64,000 nucleotides of DNA from Mesomycoplasma ovipneumoniae ATCC 29419. Its GTDB lineage: Bacteria; Bacillota_I; Bacilli_A; Mycoplasmatales; Metamycoplasmataceae. The notes beneath the pieces are model-generated. The model had not been told where the DNA came from and made no database searches. It saw only the letters and a list, made by a program, of their open reading frames with translations. A program made the position numbers and the translations under genes. Positions 45,931-57,901 of the stretch are shown here, piece after piece. The stretch covers positions 248,001 to 312,000 of the forward strand of contig NZ_CP118522.1 of NCBI RefSeq assembly GCF_028885435.1. Reading direction: 5' to 3'. Each line of letters begins with the position of its first letter. The stretch's first letter is position 1.

Positions 45931-48557
45931 AAAAGCTTAATTATATCGTCTTTTATAGGTTTTTTCTTGATTTTTGCCTGAGCTATTTTAGAATTTCCGC
46001 CTCCTGCACCATCGTAAATTTCCATAATTTTTTCAAGAATGACATTTGATTCTAAGTTAAAAGATGCAACTGTAATTAAATAATTTTCATCCTCGAGATT
46101 TGTAGCTAAAATAAATGTTGACTTTGGATTTTTTTGTCTAAAAGTAGCTGCTGATTGTTTTAGATTTTTGGAATTAAATTCCAAATCAATGTAAAACTTG
46201 TTTTGATTAATGTCAACAAAATTGTCTAAATTTAATTCTAATGACTCAGAAATATCTTGATTTTTTAGGATTTTTTTATATTTTTCTTTGAGCTCTTCTT
46301 CAATTTTTGTCAAGTGCTCAAATTCTGAATCTAAATCAGTAAAACTTGGAAAATCAAAGGTAAAATCTTGACTAATTTTTGCAATTTTATTAACCAGCGA
46401 AGTAATTTGAAACTTTAAAAGTTCAATATTTTGTTTTAAAAACTCAACATTTTTAGCAAAAGAGCTCACAGCACGAATCCGGTAAATTCCCGAACCTTTA
46501 GTTTGACAAGATAAAATTGTGAATTTTTCTAATAATTTAGTGTTTTGAATATGAGTTCCACCACATAAATCTGTTGTAATTCCGGGAAAAACTACAAGTC
46601 GAAGCGCATTAGGATCCATGTATTCTGATTCTTCTAATGTCATAATTGCATTTAGTTTTTGGGCTTTTTCTAGATTTGTGACTAAATATTCACGCTGAAC
46701 TTGTTGATTTATATAAGAATTTACACGGTTTTCGACAGATTTTATTTGTTCTTTTGAAGGTTTTTGGGCACAAGGAAAGTCAAAAGTCAGTCTTTCTTCA
46801 TTATTGTCAGATCCAAGTTGCTTAATTTGAGGGCCAAATTCTGCCCGAAGTGAGGCAAATAAAAGATGAGTTGCCGAGTGATTCCGCTCTAAATTCAAAC
46901 GGTTGTCTGAATTTAACTCCAAAATTACCGGTAAATTTTTTGACAGTTTACCTTCAAAAACATGGACATTATTTAAAAATTTATCTTTAAAAACGTCAAT
47001 AATTTCAATTTTTTTGTTGCCTTGAATTATATAACCCTGATCATGTTTTTGACCGCCGGCTGTTGCATAAAAAGGAGTTTTTTCAAAAATTGCATATGAA
47101 ATTTCGCCCTCAGTAGTTTGGTCAATTTCATTAAATTGATTTGCTAAAAAAGCAATTTTTGTTTCAGTTTTGTGAAATTCATAACCTATAAATTCTGAAA
47201 TTTGTGCTTTAACTTGATTTAAAGAATCAATAACTTTCCCCATACCTTTTTTAATATTTGCCCGGGAAATTTGAGCGTGTTTTTCGCGATATTCTTCTAA
47301 TGATTTAAGGTCAAAACTGATATTTTTTTCTTGAAGAATTTCCTGAGTTAGTTCAGGAGGAAATCCGTAAGTAACAAAAAGTTTAAAAACAATTTCTGGA
47401 GAAATTTGACCTTCAGTTTTTTTTATCTCATTTTCTAAAAGTTCATGGCCGATTTCAAGAGTTTTTATAAAATTTTTTTCTTCATGATAAATCACGGACT
47501 CAATTTTTTCAATATCAAAATTAGCATTTAGTGTTTTAGCGACAATTGGGACCAATTTGTGTAAAAACTCTTCTGAAATTCCTAATTTTTTCCCGTTTCA
47601 ATAAGCTCTTCTAATTAAACGCCTAATTATGTAGCCTCGGTGTAAATTTGATGGCATAACTCCATCATTTACTGCGGCACTTATTGCGCGAATGTGGTCG
47701 GCAATTAGTCTAAAACTTTTATTGATTTGGGCTTGTTTTGCATCTTTTTTAAAATAATTTTCAATATCATATTTAAAATTAGTGTACTTTTGGATTTCTG
47801 CAATAATTGGCAAAAATAAATCTGTATCATAATTAGTTGGACCATTTTGCAAAATTGAGACAATTCTTTCAAAACCAGCACCAGTATCGATATTTTTTGA
47901 CATTAATGGGGAATAATTTTGCGCTCCGTCGTTATTAAATTCTGAAAAAACAATGTTTCAAATTTCAATAAAACGGTCATTTTCGATGTCATTTCTTATT
48001 AATTCATCACCACGAGCATCAAATTTTTCACCACGGTCAAAATAAATTTCGGTACACGGACCACAAGGACCTTGACCTAAGTCTCAAAAATTAGTTTTTT
48101 TACCGCCGGGAATGAGTCTATTTTCAGGAAAGCCTAAACTTTTCCATTTATTTAAAGTCTCAAAATCACTATCATAATATGTTATATAAAGTTTTTCAGG
48201 GTCTAATTCTAATCATTTAGTCAAAAATTCAAAGGCAAAATCAATCGCTTCAAGTTTAAAATAGTCTCCAATTGAAAAATTTCCAAGCATTTCAAACAAA
48301 GTGTGATGTCTTGAGGTTTGACCTACATTTTCAATATCATTAGTTCTTAGTGCTTTTTGCGAATTAACAAGTCGTTTTGAAGGGGGAATTTTTTTACCAA
48401 TAAAATAATCTTTTAGCGCCGCAACTCCTGAATTAATTCAAAGAAGTGAATCATCATTTTGGGGAACAAGGGGTTTAGATTCTATAAGAAGATGATTTTT
48501 TTGTTGAAAAAAATCATATCAAAGTTGGCGAACTTCATTAGCTGATAATTTTTTCAT
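45906..48557 (-). CDS. alaS: Alanine-tRNA ligase
   Basis: 883 residues. Class II AlaRS with catalytic core ([20 protein letters not shown]; motif 2 [19 protein letters not shown]), the editing-domain zinc motif HSATHLL (HxxxH), and CGGTH with the Cys and His of the second half. The C-terminal part after the editing domain is helical with a glycine-rich [12 protein letters not shown] end typical of DHHA1. The gene ends LLWALDPEF after a UGA-Trp and overlaps ruvX. Upstream ~70 bp separate it from divergent rsmE. Confidence 0.95.
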
Positions 48558-48629
48558 TTGTTTTATCCTTATAATAATAATTTTACTTAATTTTTAGGAT
48601 TTGTAAAATTTTATATTAAAATTTTATCT

Positions 48630-49313
48630 ATGTTCCGTTTTTTTGTTAGTGAAAAACAAGAAAATTTTTTTATTCTTGATGATTTAAATTTAAATCATAT
48701 TAAAGTTGTGCGAATTAAAAACGAAAATTTTATCTGTGTTTACAAAGGTGAATTTTACCTTACAAAATTAGTTCAAAATTCAAACAAAGCTGAAATTATT
48801 GAAAAACTTGAATTAAATAATGAACCTAAAAACAAGGTTATTTTAGCACTTGCAATTCTAAAGACAAAATCTTTTGAATTTGCAATTCAAAAAGCTGTTG
48901 AAATTGGCGTCAGTGAAATTTGACCGTTTTTTAGTAAAAATGTGAGTCAAAAATTAGAGGGTGATTTAAGAAAAAAACTAAAAAGATGAGAGCAAATTTG
49001 CCTCCACAGCGCACAACAGAGTTTTCGAAATTTGATTCCAAAAATAAATTTACCTGTAAATTACAGTGATATTTTGAAAAATTCTGTTAATTTTAGTCAA
49101 AAATTAATCGCCTTTGAAGGTGAGAAAAACCAAACAAAAATAGACGAGTCAGGAAGCGATACAATTATAATAATCGGTCCTGAAGGCGGTTTTGATGAGT
49201 CAGAGATAGAACTAGCCCAAAAATTTGATTTTAAAGTTGTATCTTTAGGTAAAAGAATTTTACGCTCTGAAACAGCAGCGATTTTTTTATTAAGTAAGTG
49301 TATAAATGATTAA
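48630..49313 (+). CDS. rsmE: 16S rRNA (uracil1498-N3)-methyltransferase
   Basis: 227 residues. SPOUT methyltransferase that modifies U1498 of 16S rRNA. N-terminal PUA-like part; KSFEFAIQKAVEIGVSEIWP; then the knot with IIIIGPEGGFDESEIELA and LGKRILRSETAAIFLL, which bind S-adenosylmethionine. Length is normal. Divergent from alaS. A 13-bp hairpin at 49334-49379 is its likely terminator. Confidence 0.93.
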
Positions 49314-49333
49314 CTTTTTAGCAAAAAAGTGAA

Positions 49334-49379
49334 AAAATCTTCGAAATTTACTAGTTTTTTCTAATATTTCAAAGATTTT
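49334..49379 (+). terminator. Probable rsmE terminator
   Basis: AAAATCTT-c-GAAAT pairs with ATTTC-a-AAGATTTT, followed by TCTATTTT. Remaining bases to 49530 hold the nox promoter. Confidence 0.55.
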
Positions 49380-49466
49380 CTATTTTATTCATTTTTAGTA
49401 ATTTTTTATTTTATTCTTCATTTTTTCAATTGTGACTTAATTTTAATAAAAAATTAAAAAATATTG

Positions 49467-49472
49467 TATAAT
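49467..49472 (+). promoter_or_regulatory. nox promoter -10 box
   Basis: TATAAT preceded by TTG, 58 bp before the nox ATG, with AGGAGA as ribosome-binding site. Confidence 0.6.
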
Positions 49473-49530
49473 TTAATAAAATTAAATTTAATTTTTTACT
49501 CCCGAAAAAACACTAAAAATAGGAGATTTT

Positions 49531-50907
49531 ATGAAAATAATATCAATCGGAACTAACCATGCCGGAACTTCATTTTTAAGAACCCTAAAAACTATTTACC
49601 CACAAGCAGAACTTGTCTCATATGATAGAAATACTGACATTTCGTTTTTAGGTTGCGGAATTGCACTTTGAGTTTCTGATGAATTTAGCGATCCATCTGG
49701 ACTTTTTTATTCAAGTCCTGAACAATTAAAATCAATGGGAATCGATGTTCATTTACAGCATGATGTTCTCGAAATTGACCGTAAAAATAAAGTTATTATT
49801 GTTAAAAATTTAGTTAGTGGCGAAATTTTTAAAGACAGCTATGATAAATTAGTTTTTGCCGGCGGAACTTGGCCGATTATTCCACCTTTTGAGGGGATTG
49901 ACCTTGAAAATATTTTAGTTTCAAAAACATTTACTCACGCAAAAGAAATTAAAGCAAAAGCAGTTGATCCAACAATTAAAAATGTAATTATTATCGGTGG
50001 TGGTTACATTGGTATTGAATTACTTGAAGCTTTTCACAAATATGGTAAAAAAACAACACTAATTGACATGCAAGACAGAATTATCCCTAATTATTTTGAT
50101 AAGGAATTTACTCAAAAAATTGAGGATAAAATTGTCGAAGAAGGTATTAATTTACAATTTAATCAAAAAGTTGTTCGTTTCATTGCTGATGAAAGTGGAA
50201 AAAAAGTTGCTTTTGTTGAGACAGACAAAGGTAAATATGCCGCTGATCTTGTAATTTTAGCTATTGGATTTGCGCCAAATACTAAAATTTTAACAGACGT
50301 TGAAAAAACTGCTAATGGTGCAATCAAAGTTGACCAATTCCAGCGTTGCCTAAGTGATGAAAATCTTTATGTAATTGGTGATTCAGCTTCAATGGTTCAC
50401 AATGTAACTAAACAACACGCTCACATTGCGCTAGCAACAAATGCCGTAAAATCAGGGATAGTTGCTGCTTTCCACATCGCAGGGCGTGAAGATATTCCTT
50501 TCCCAGGTTATGTTGGAACAAATGCAATTTCCGTTTTTGGATTTAATTATGCCTCAACTGGATATTGTGAAAATGCTTGTCCAAAAATGGGCTTAGATAA
50601 TGTTGGTGTTGAATATCTTGAAGACTGAGATCGCCCAGAATTTATGCAAAATAAATCTAAAGTATGAATCAAAATTGCTTATGATAAAGAAACTCTAAAA
50701 TTAATCGGGGCTCAAATTGGTTCATATGGAAAAGAATATAATCACACTGAAGTAATTTATTTCCTTTCACTAGCAATTCAAAAAGGTCTAAAATTGCCTG
50801 AAATTGCTCTTTCAGATTTCTACTTCTTGCCTCACTATAATAAGCCATTTAACTTTGTAATCCAAGTAATTTTAAATGCACTAGGGCTAAAATATAATAA
50901 AAAATAA
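49531..50907 (+). CDS. nox: FAD-dependent NADH oxidase (water-forming type)
   Basis: 458 residues. Flavoprotein disulfide reductase family; oxidises NADH with O2 and restores NAD+ for glycolysis. N-terminal FAD motif MKIISIGTNHAGTSFLRTL, redox-active Cys42 in FLGCGIALW, NAD-binding IIIGGGYIGIELLEAFHKYG, second FAD motif LYVIGDSASM, and the dimerisation domain (CENACPKMGL...). The lone Cys42, as in H2O-forming Nox and CoA-disulfide reductase, is present. UGA-Trp codons are at several sites. Confidence 0.93.
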
Positions 50908-50927
50908 AATTTTTAGCTCAAAAAGTT

Positions 50928-50961
50928 ACTAAAAAAACCAGTTTTATCTGGTTTTTTTAGT
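50928..50961 (+). terminator. nox terminator
   Basis: Perfect 14-bp stem ACTAAAAAAACCAG / CTGGTTTTTTTAGT with a 6-nt loop. It is symmetrical enough to act in both directions. Confidence 0.85.
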
Positions 50962-50964
50962 TTC

Positions 50965-51060
50965 TGGAGTTTGCCATTTTGATGAGCTAATCTTAAAAAA
51001 GTGTCGTGTTTTATAGAATTTTTTAACTTTTTTGCCAAAAGTTAATTACCTATTTTCCTG
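50965..51060. repeat. Solo end of an IS1634-related element (F)
   Basis: Begins CTGGAGTTTGCCATTTTGAT and continues through the same ~95 bp as the right end of element C read in reverse (38773-38873). No internal cassette is left, so it is an element remnant. Confidence 0.65.
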
Positions 51061-51109
51061 AGTTTTTATTGGTTTTTTTAGTTTTTAAAATTGAAGGCAA
51101 ATTTTAGAA

Positions 51110-53110
51110 CTAAAGTTTTTTCATAAGCAAGATTGACTGTCGTTTTTCAATAATATTTTGACTAAATTGTAATTTAGAATTAAAAATAACATCAAAATCT
51201 TCAAAATCATAGTCATAAGAATTGGCTGAAAAATTATGAATCACCTTAATAATTTCGTTTTTAATTTGGATGCTAAAAATAATTAAGCCTTTTTTATTGT
51301 CAACAGTCTCAAATTTTATCGAATCACAAATTGTTTGATTATCTGGCAATCTAAAAAATTGGGTTTTTTGGCGAAATTCGTTAATTTTTGCTAAAAAATT
51401 AAAAATTTTAGTTTTAATTTCGCTAATTTCAAGAAGGCTAAAATCAAGACCGTTAGTAAAATCAGTAGTTTTATTTGAATAAAAATCAAGAAATTTATGG
51501 GCCTGATATGAAAAAGGTGGTTTTGTTGAATTTAAATTAAGATGACAATTTGAATAACTAGCGCCCGAAAAATCACATGCTTTTGAAAAGGCAAATTCAG
51601 TTCCTGAACTTAAAAGAACTTTTCCTTGAACAAATAAGGTCATCATTAATGCTTGACGATAAGTTTCGATAAAGGCGTTTTTTGTCAGTCCTGAGGCGCT
51701 TGTTAAAATTTTGTCAGCCAAAGTAGGCCCATCATATGAAGTTATATAAGAAACATTTATACTAATATCGTTTGCAAAAAGGTCATCTCTTCTAGCTGAG
51801 TGATAAAAATCGCCAAAATCAAAATCAAAAATTCCACCTGGAATCAGTGAGACATATGAGGCAAATTTTGAGCTATTTTTTGACAAAATTAGACCTTTAT
51901 CACCAGGAACATTTGATCCGCGAATAACATTTGGAAGTCCATAATTTAAATAAGCAAAGTTAAAATTATTAGAACGACTAGTTTTTTCAGTTCGATTTTT
52001 GTGCTGTAAGTCAGTTTTTTTACAAAATTTACCAAACAAGATAATGTTAGGATTTATTTTTTTCAGTTCGATACTTATGATTTCAAGCGATTTTTTATCA
52101 AAATATGAGGCTGCATCAAAGCGAAATCCATCAACTTTATAGTATTTAACAAAAAAAATGAGTGAGTCTAAAATTAGTCTAAATGCCATTGGCTTTTGTG
52201 AATCAAGAGGTGGAAATTGGGAAGGAAAAGACAAAGCCTCATCGCGATAAAAATAACCACGGGCAACATCATCTAAAATTGATTTGCAAAAAGTTTGACT
52301 AAAAGCAACATCAAGAATAATTCCAATATTTTTTTTATGTGCTGAGTCAATAAATGCTTTAAATTCTTTTATTTTTAAATACGGGTCAAGCGGATTTGTT
52401 GAGTAACTTGAGTTAATTGAGAAAAAACCAAGTGGATCATAGCCCCAATTATAGTTTGTAAAATGACCTTTTCCTTGACCTTTTTTAAGAATTGAAACAT
52501 TTTTTTGACTAAAAGTATAACAAGAATGAACTGGTAATAATTGCAGAAAATTAAAATTTAGTCCTGATAAATAATCAAAAATTTTCTGATCTAGCGCACC
52601 CAGAAAAGTGCCTGGATTTGCTATGTTTGAATTTTTTGAACTAAAATCACGAATATTTAATTCGTAAATTAGTGCATCATTCAGCGGATTTTTGCTTTGA
52701 AATGATAATTCTGAAGGACTTTTACCAGCCTGAGATGAATAAATATCAATTAAATAACTTTTTGGAACTTCATTTTTAGTTCAATCAAAAGGACAAATGC
52801 TATATGAATAAGGATCAAGCGCTTCGGTTATTGTTGAATCACGGTGCTCAATTAATAAATTATAAAGATAACCGTGAAATTTTTGATCAATTTCACAAAA
52901 TCAGACATCAGCTCGCTTTGTCATTGCGATTATTTCTGTTGGATTTGTGTCTTGAAAATTTTCATAAATTGCAAAGTGAACCCGCGTTGCATCAGGTGAT
53001 CATAAATAAAATTCAAAACGGTTTGAATTAAAAATTAAGCCTAGCGGTCCTCAATACGATTCGCCGCGCGAATTTTTTCTAATTAAAGCTGTATCATAAT
53101 TTATAAACAT
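51110..53110 (-). CDS. Pullulanase-like GH13 protein with degenerate active site
   Basis: 666 residues. An N-terminal CBM48-like domain (FEFYLWSPDATRVHFAIYEN) is followed by a GH13 barrel with the type I pullulanase signature FTNYNWGYDPLGFFS. Region I, usually DVVYNH, is DVAFSQ. Region II keeps the nucleophile Asp in DGFRFDAASYFD. Region III, usually with the acid/base Glu, is IILFGKFCKK, with no Glu. Region IV, usually SHDN, is SYDG. So family and fold are clear but hydrolysis is doubtful. It may bind glucans, or be decaying while the frame is intact. Confidence 0.82.
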
Positions 53111-53295
53111 ATTTACTATAAAAACCCAAAAAAGTGCTAAAATAAACGATAAATCTAGAAGTTGTTATAATACTTATGTTGAAAAAATAGCAAAACTTCT
53201 ATAAATGTGCTAAAAAAACATATTTTTAAATTATAACATAACAGCTAAAAATCATTTACTTTTAATTTTTTATTTTAAAAAAATTTTAAAAGTTG

Positions 53296-53301
53296 TATAA
53301 T
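53296..53301 (+). promoter_or_regulatory. Promoter of the rimP-nusA-infB operon
   Basis: TATAAT preceded by TTG, about 112 bp upstream of the first gene, which allows a regulated leader. Confidence 0.6.
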
Positions 53302-53333
53302 TATTTTAACCTTTATAAAATTAACATTTCAAT

Positions 53334-53362
53334 AAAAGGTTGTCCTTTGTGACGACTTTTTT
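53334..53362 (+). terminator. Attenuator-like hairpin in the nusA operon leader
   Basis: AAAAG-g-TTGTC pairs with GACGACTTTT (one bulge, one wobble), followed by TTTTTT, between the promoter and the first gene. It looks like an intrinsic terminator, so read-through control of nusA is possible. Confidence 0.5.
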
Positions 53363-53412
53363 GTTTTAAACCTAACAAACTTATTGAAAACATTGAAGAA
53401 AAAGGAGAAAAT

Positions 53413-53640
53413 TTGAATTTAATACAAAGGTTAAAAGATGAATTTAATGATATTTTGTCAATTAATTTTGTTTTAGAAGACGGTCTGAACTATTTAAGAG
53501 TTGTTACAAATTATAATTCACTTGATCAAGTTGAAGCGATTTCTAAAAAAATTTCTGAATTTATTGATAAAATTGAATCTAGTGAAAATAATTTTATTTT
53601 AGAAGTGCTTTCAAGAGGACAGGATTGCCAAGATGAATAG
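53413..53640 (+). CDS. rimP: Short RimP-like protein (N-terminal domain only)
   Basis: 75 residues, half the usual RimP (~150). TTG start at 53413 follows AAAGGAG. The sequence YLRVVTNYNSLDQVEAISKK and ISEFIDKI...FILEVLSRGQD aligns by eye with the RimP N-terminal domain (LRV.I......DC..VSR.IS..LD......Y.LEVSSPG). The C-terminal SH3-like domain is missing. Position directly before nusA is the normal rimP place. It overlaps nusA by 8 bp. RimP assists 30S subunit maturation; whether the half protein does so is unknown. Confidence 0.65.
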   Translation: MNLIQRLKDEFNDILSINFVLEDGLNYLRVVTNYNSLDQVEAISKKISEFIDKIESSENNFILEVLSRGQDCQDE

Positions 53641-55453
53641 AAAAAGAGAAAAAGTTACTAAAATTAACCCAAAAGACAACGCAAAATTAATTGTTCAATC
53701 AATTAAGGAGGTTGCTAAAAATAGCGAATTATCGCTAGATAGAGTTATTGACATTTTCCAAGAAGCTATTGAATTTGTTATATCACGAAAAATTGACCCT
53801 GATGCGCATATTTTGATTGAAGCTAATCTGGAAGATTCAAATTTTAAAGTTTTTAATACAAACGGAATTGTTGTTGAAGATACTTATTTTGATGAGCTGA
53901 CAAATGAAGAAAAAATTAATGAATCTATTTCATTTATTTTAGTTTCTGATGCAAAAAAGGTTAACGAAAATGCCCGTGTTGACGACATTTTTTCAATTGA
54001 ACTTGACCTTACAGCTTTTGAGCAATGACTCTTTACAGCAATTATGCACACTTTTAAACAAAAAATTTCTGAAATTGTTCGTAATAATGTTTTTAATAAA
54101 TATTCTTTATTAAAAAATCAAGTTGTCTCTGCGACAATCACAAACAAAATTTCAGCTGGTTATATTTTTGAAATTGATGATGACAAGGTTTCTGCTTTTA
54201 TGCCAAGTCATTATGCAACTGGAAATAATTTAAAAATTGGTTCACGTCATGAAGTTGTTATTGAAAATGTAACTAAAAATACAAAACAGTCACAAGTTGT
54301 CGTTTCATCAAAATCAGTTCAACTTGTTAAGAAAAAAATAATTGATGCAATTCCTGAATTACAGTCTAAATATCTTGAAATAGCTTCAATAGCACGAATT
54401 CCTGGTGAAAAATGTAAGGTTGCAATCCGAAAAACTGATGATGCCGAAGCAAATGATATTTCCGAAATTGGCTCAGTTGTTGGTGAGACTGGTTCAAGAA
54501 TTTTTGCAATTAGCCAAGAACTTGATGGTGAAAAAATTGAAGTTATTAAATATGATGACAATATAATTCAATTTATCGTAAATGCAATGTCACCTTCAAA
54601 AGTTATTTGCGTAAAAGAGTTCAAAATAAGTCATAAATTACGGCGTTTTACTGTGGTTGTGCCTGATTTTCAACATAGTCTTGCTATTGGAAAAAACGGT
54701 TCTAATGTAAAATTAACAGCCGATTTAACTCGTAGTCAGCTTCAAATTTTGCCTTATTCTGCAGTTCTAAAAGACAATAATTTCCAAATTGAGTGAAACG
54801 GAAATGTTAAAGATCATCAAGAACTAATTGATCTCAAAAACGAATACATGCAACGTCAGCAAAGTCGAGCTTATCAAAATCAAAATAAGTGAAATTCATA
54901 TAGCCGACCTAGCAATAGTTTTGACTCAATTTTGCAGCAATTTGAATCAGATATTCTCGAACTTGAAAAACCTTACGGGGTTGAGAATGAATTTATCCCT
55001 AGAAGTAAGCTAAAATCTGCTAAAACTCAGCCAGAAGTTGCTAAACCCGCTAGTCCTGTAAAACAACCAGCAACTAAAAATCGACCTTCAGGTAAAGTCG
55101 GCAATAAACAAGAAAATAAACCAAATTACTCAAATTATCAATCGGATTCAGAAGAAAAATCATACTCTTTTTCAAATGTAAGTCAAAAAAAATTTTTTGA
55201 TGCCGATTCTTTGTTTGACTCAGCCCTTAATGAGGCAATTAGCGAAAATGAATTAATCGACAAACAACATTTAGAAGAAGAAGGCAAAAAACAAGAGCAA
55301 AAAACTCCAAAAGTACAAGTCAGTCATCGAACCGAAGAAGACAATGAATCATATATCCAAAATGAAAAACAGATTAAAAATTTCAAATCAGATGATGATC
55401 TTGTAAAATACACCGGTGTTGATGATATTGATATTGACGATTTTGACTTTTAA
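53633..55453 (+). CDS. nusA: Transcription termination/antitermination factor NusA
   Basis: 606 residues. N-terminal RNA-polymerase-binding domain, then S1 (NQVVSATITNKISAGYIFEI) and two KH domains: GSVVGETGSRIFAISQELDGEKIEVIKYD, and FQHSLAIGKNGSNVKLTADL. After about residue 385 comes a ~220-residue charged, low-complexity tail (Lys/Gln/Ser/Asp) ending DDIDIDDFDF, not part of the usual NusA core. Coupled to rimP by an 8-bp overlap. UGA-Trp splits the NTD in a standard reading. Confidence 0.93.
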
Positions 55454-55462
55454 GGTAAAAAA

Positions 55463-55723
55463 ATGAAAAATCACACAAGAAAATGTATAGTTGATCAAAA
55501 AGTTTATCCTATTAATAATTTAATTAGGTTCACTTATATTAATCAGAAATTAATTATTGATAAACATTTTGATAAAAAAATTGGTGGCAGGGGCGCTTAC
55601 ATTTTCAATGATTATGAAAAAATTCAATATGCGATTAAAAGAAAACTTTTTAATCGCGCTTTTAAAACAAATATTTCCGCTTTTGCTTACCAAAATTTAG
55701 CAATCGAGGTAGAAAACTTATGA
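55463..55723 (+). CDS. ylxR: YlxR-family RNA-binding protein
   Basis: 86 residues. DUF448/YlxR between nusA and infB is a conserved operon position. Features: [20 protein letters not shown] (family RxC..C, here only the first Cys remains) and GGRGAYIF, the conserved GRGAY motif. Last codons overlap the infB start (ATGA). YlxR binds RNA and affects RNase P in some bacteria; role here is inferred. Confidence 0.9.
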   Translation: MKNHTRKCIVDQKVYPINNLIRFTYINQKLIIDKHFDKKIGGRGAYIFNDYEKIQYAIKRKLFNRAFKTNISAFAYQNLAIEVENL

Positions 55724-57519
55724 AAAAACCGCAAAAAAGAATCTCAAATGTAGGCGAAATTAAGGCTCAACTAAAAACTGTTGAAACTAAAGTTCACAAC
55801 GGAGTTTTCCTCTTTTCGGGAATAATGACAATTAGCGAACTTTCAGAAAAAATTAATGTCTCTGTTAATGAAATTATTACTTATTTTTTCAAACAGGCAA
55901 AAATGTATAATTTAAATCACAGTCTGTCTGAAGATGAAATTGCCGAAGTTTGTCTTGAATTTGGACTTGATTTTAAAAAAGAAGTCCAAATTGATGCATC
56001 AAATTTCATGGAAGAAGTAAGTATTAAAGACGAATCTGATCATCTCAGCCACCGCCCACCAATTATTACGGTTATGGGCCATGTCGATCACGGTAAAACA
56101 ACACTTCTTGATTTTATTAGAAAAACTAATGTTGCAAAAAATGAGCGCGGCGGAATAACCCAACACACCGGTGCTTATCAAGTTACTTTTGAAGACCATA
56201 TTATCAATTTTATTGACACTCCAGGTCATGAAGCCTTTACCCAAATGCGCGCTCGGGGAGCGAAAGTTACCGATATTATCGTGCTTGTTGTTGCCGCTGA
56301 TGATGGAGTTATGCCTCAAACCAAAGAAGCTATCAGTCATGCTACTGCCGCAAATGTGCCTATTATTGTTTTTGTTAATAAAATGGACAAACCTAATAAA
56401 GATGTCGATCGGATCAAAAATGAACTTTCAGCATTAAATATTGTCACCGAAGAATGAGGGGGAAACAATATTTTTGTCTACGGTTCGGCGCTAACTGGTC
56501 AAGGAATTGATGAACTTTTTCGGTCTATTTTACTAGTTGCTGAAATTCTTGAGCTAAAAGCAAACAAAAATCGCTACCCAATTGGAACAGTTATTGAAGC
56601 AAAACTTCACCATAATAAGGGAACAATTGCAACTCTAATGGTCCAAAATGGAACTTTGATGGTTCGCGATTTCATTGTTGCTGGTTGTCAATACGGTCGA
56701 ATTCGTTCACTTGAAGACACAAACGGTAAGCCAATTAAATTTGCGCCTCCGGGAACTCCGGTTATTGTCACAGGTCTAAATTATGTTCCTGAAGCTGGTG
56801 ATAAATTTTTTGGTTTCCATGAGGAAAAATTCGCCAAACAACTTGCCCTAGAAAGAAGACAATCAGAAAAACTTTCAAAAACAAAAGCCCAAACTACACA
56901 ACAAACAAAAGAAAAAACCTTAAATATTATAATCAAAGCTGACGTGACCGGAATTGCCCAAGCTTTGCACTCAACAATTGAACAACTTGCTTCAAAACAT
57001 GTTCATATTCACATTTTGCACTCAGGAGTTGGGATTATTAACAAAGCCGATATTTTACTAGCCCAAACTTCAAATTCAACTATTTACACTTTTAACCTAC
57101 AAGTTCCGCCAGCAATAAAAGCTCAAGCTAAACAAGCTCAAGTTGAAATTCGCGAGCATACCATTATTTATAAAATAATTGATGAAATTAAAAAACAAGT
57201 TAAAAGTATGCGTGAAATCAAATATGAACTTCAACATATTGGAACTGCTAAAATTATTGCTAAATTTTGGTTCTCAAAAGTCGGTTCAATTGCCGGATGT
57301 AGCGTTGTTAATGGAAAATTTGTTGAAAATTGCAAAATTGAATTGTGAAGAAATTCCAAATTAATTCACGCAGGAAAAATTGAATCACTTCAGCGCGATA
57401 AAAATCCTGTAAAAGAAGTAACAATTGGGAATGAATTTGGAACACACATCTACAAATTTGATGACATCGAAATCGGTGATGAACTTAGATCTTTTATTGA
57501 AGTTGAAATTGATAACTAA
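55720..57519 (+). CDS. infB: Translation initiation factor IF-2
   Basis: 599 residues, short because the N-terminal extension is reduced, as in mycoplasmas. A small IF2-N domain ([20 protein letters not shown]) precedes the G domain: G1 GHVDHGKTT (120-128), G2 [12 protein letters not shown]3 DTPGHEAF, G4 NKMD. Domain II, domain III and the C-terminal fMet-tRNA-binding domain follow ([10 protein letters not shown]). Three UGA-Trp codons. 4-bp overlap with ylxR. It brings initiator tRNA to the 30S subunit. Confidence 0.96.
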
Positions 57520-57530
57520 AGGAGAAAATT

Positions 57531-57878
57531 ATGTCTGTTAGTCATGAAAAACGGCAAACTTATTATCACCAGTTAATTTCAAAAATTATTGACTCACATT
57601 TTTCTGAAAGAATGCCAATTGCTGTAAATTGAGTTCGACTTTCAGGTGATAATTCTCATCTTTTTATCTATTTAGAGTTTGAATATGACGAAGATAAATA
57701 TTTAGGCGAAATTATTAAAGCTGAAAAATTTATCCGGCTCAAATTTGGCAACCTTCTTGAAGGATTTAAGGTTCCAGAACTCCACTTTAAACTTGATCCT
57801 GTTGCAAAACGTGTCGATGAAATGGACAAAATTTTTGCCAGAATTAAATCTCAAGATGAAAATGATGACAAAAACTAA
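57531..57878 (+). CDS. rbfA: Ribosome-binding factor A
   Basis: 115 residues, ATG after AAAGGAGAAAATT. The N-terminus MSVSHEKRQTYYHQLISKII matches the RbfA start, followed by a KH-like fold (NSHLFIYLEFEYDEDKYLGE) and VPELHFKLDPVAKRVDEMDK, the conserved RbfA end (P.L.F..D.S...).  It assists 16S rRNA 5' end maturation. It is the last gene of the nusA-infB operon; 23 bp downstream element D begins. Confidence 0.92.
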
Positions 57879-57901
57879 CTATTTTAAATATGAATCTAAT
57901 T

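Noticed and set aside
55999-56437. Antisense and alternate-frame ORFs inside infB
   Set aside because: They overlap the well-conserved IF-2 G domain, have no ribosome-binding site and no family resemblance.
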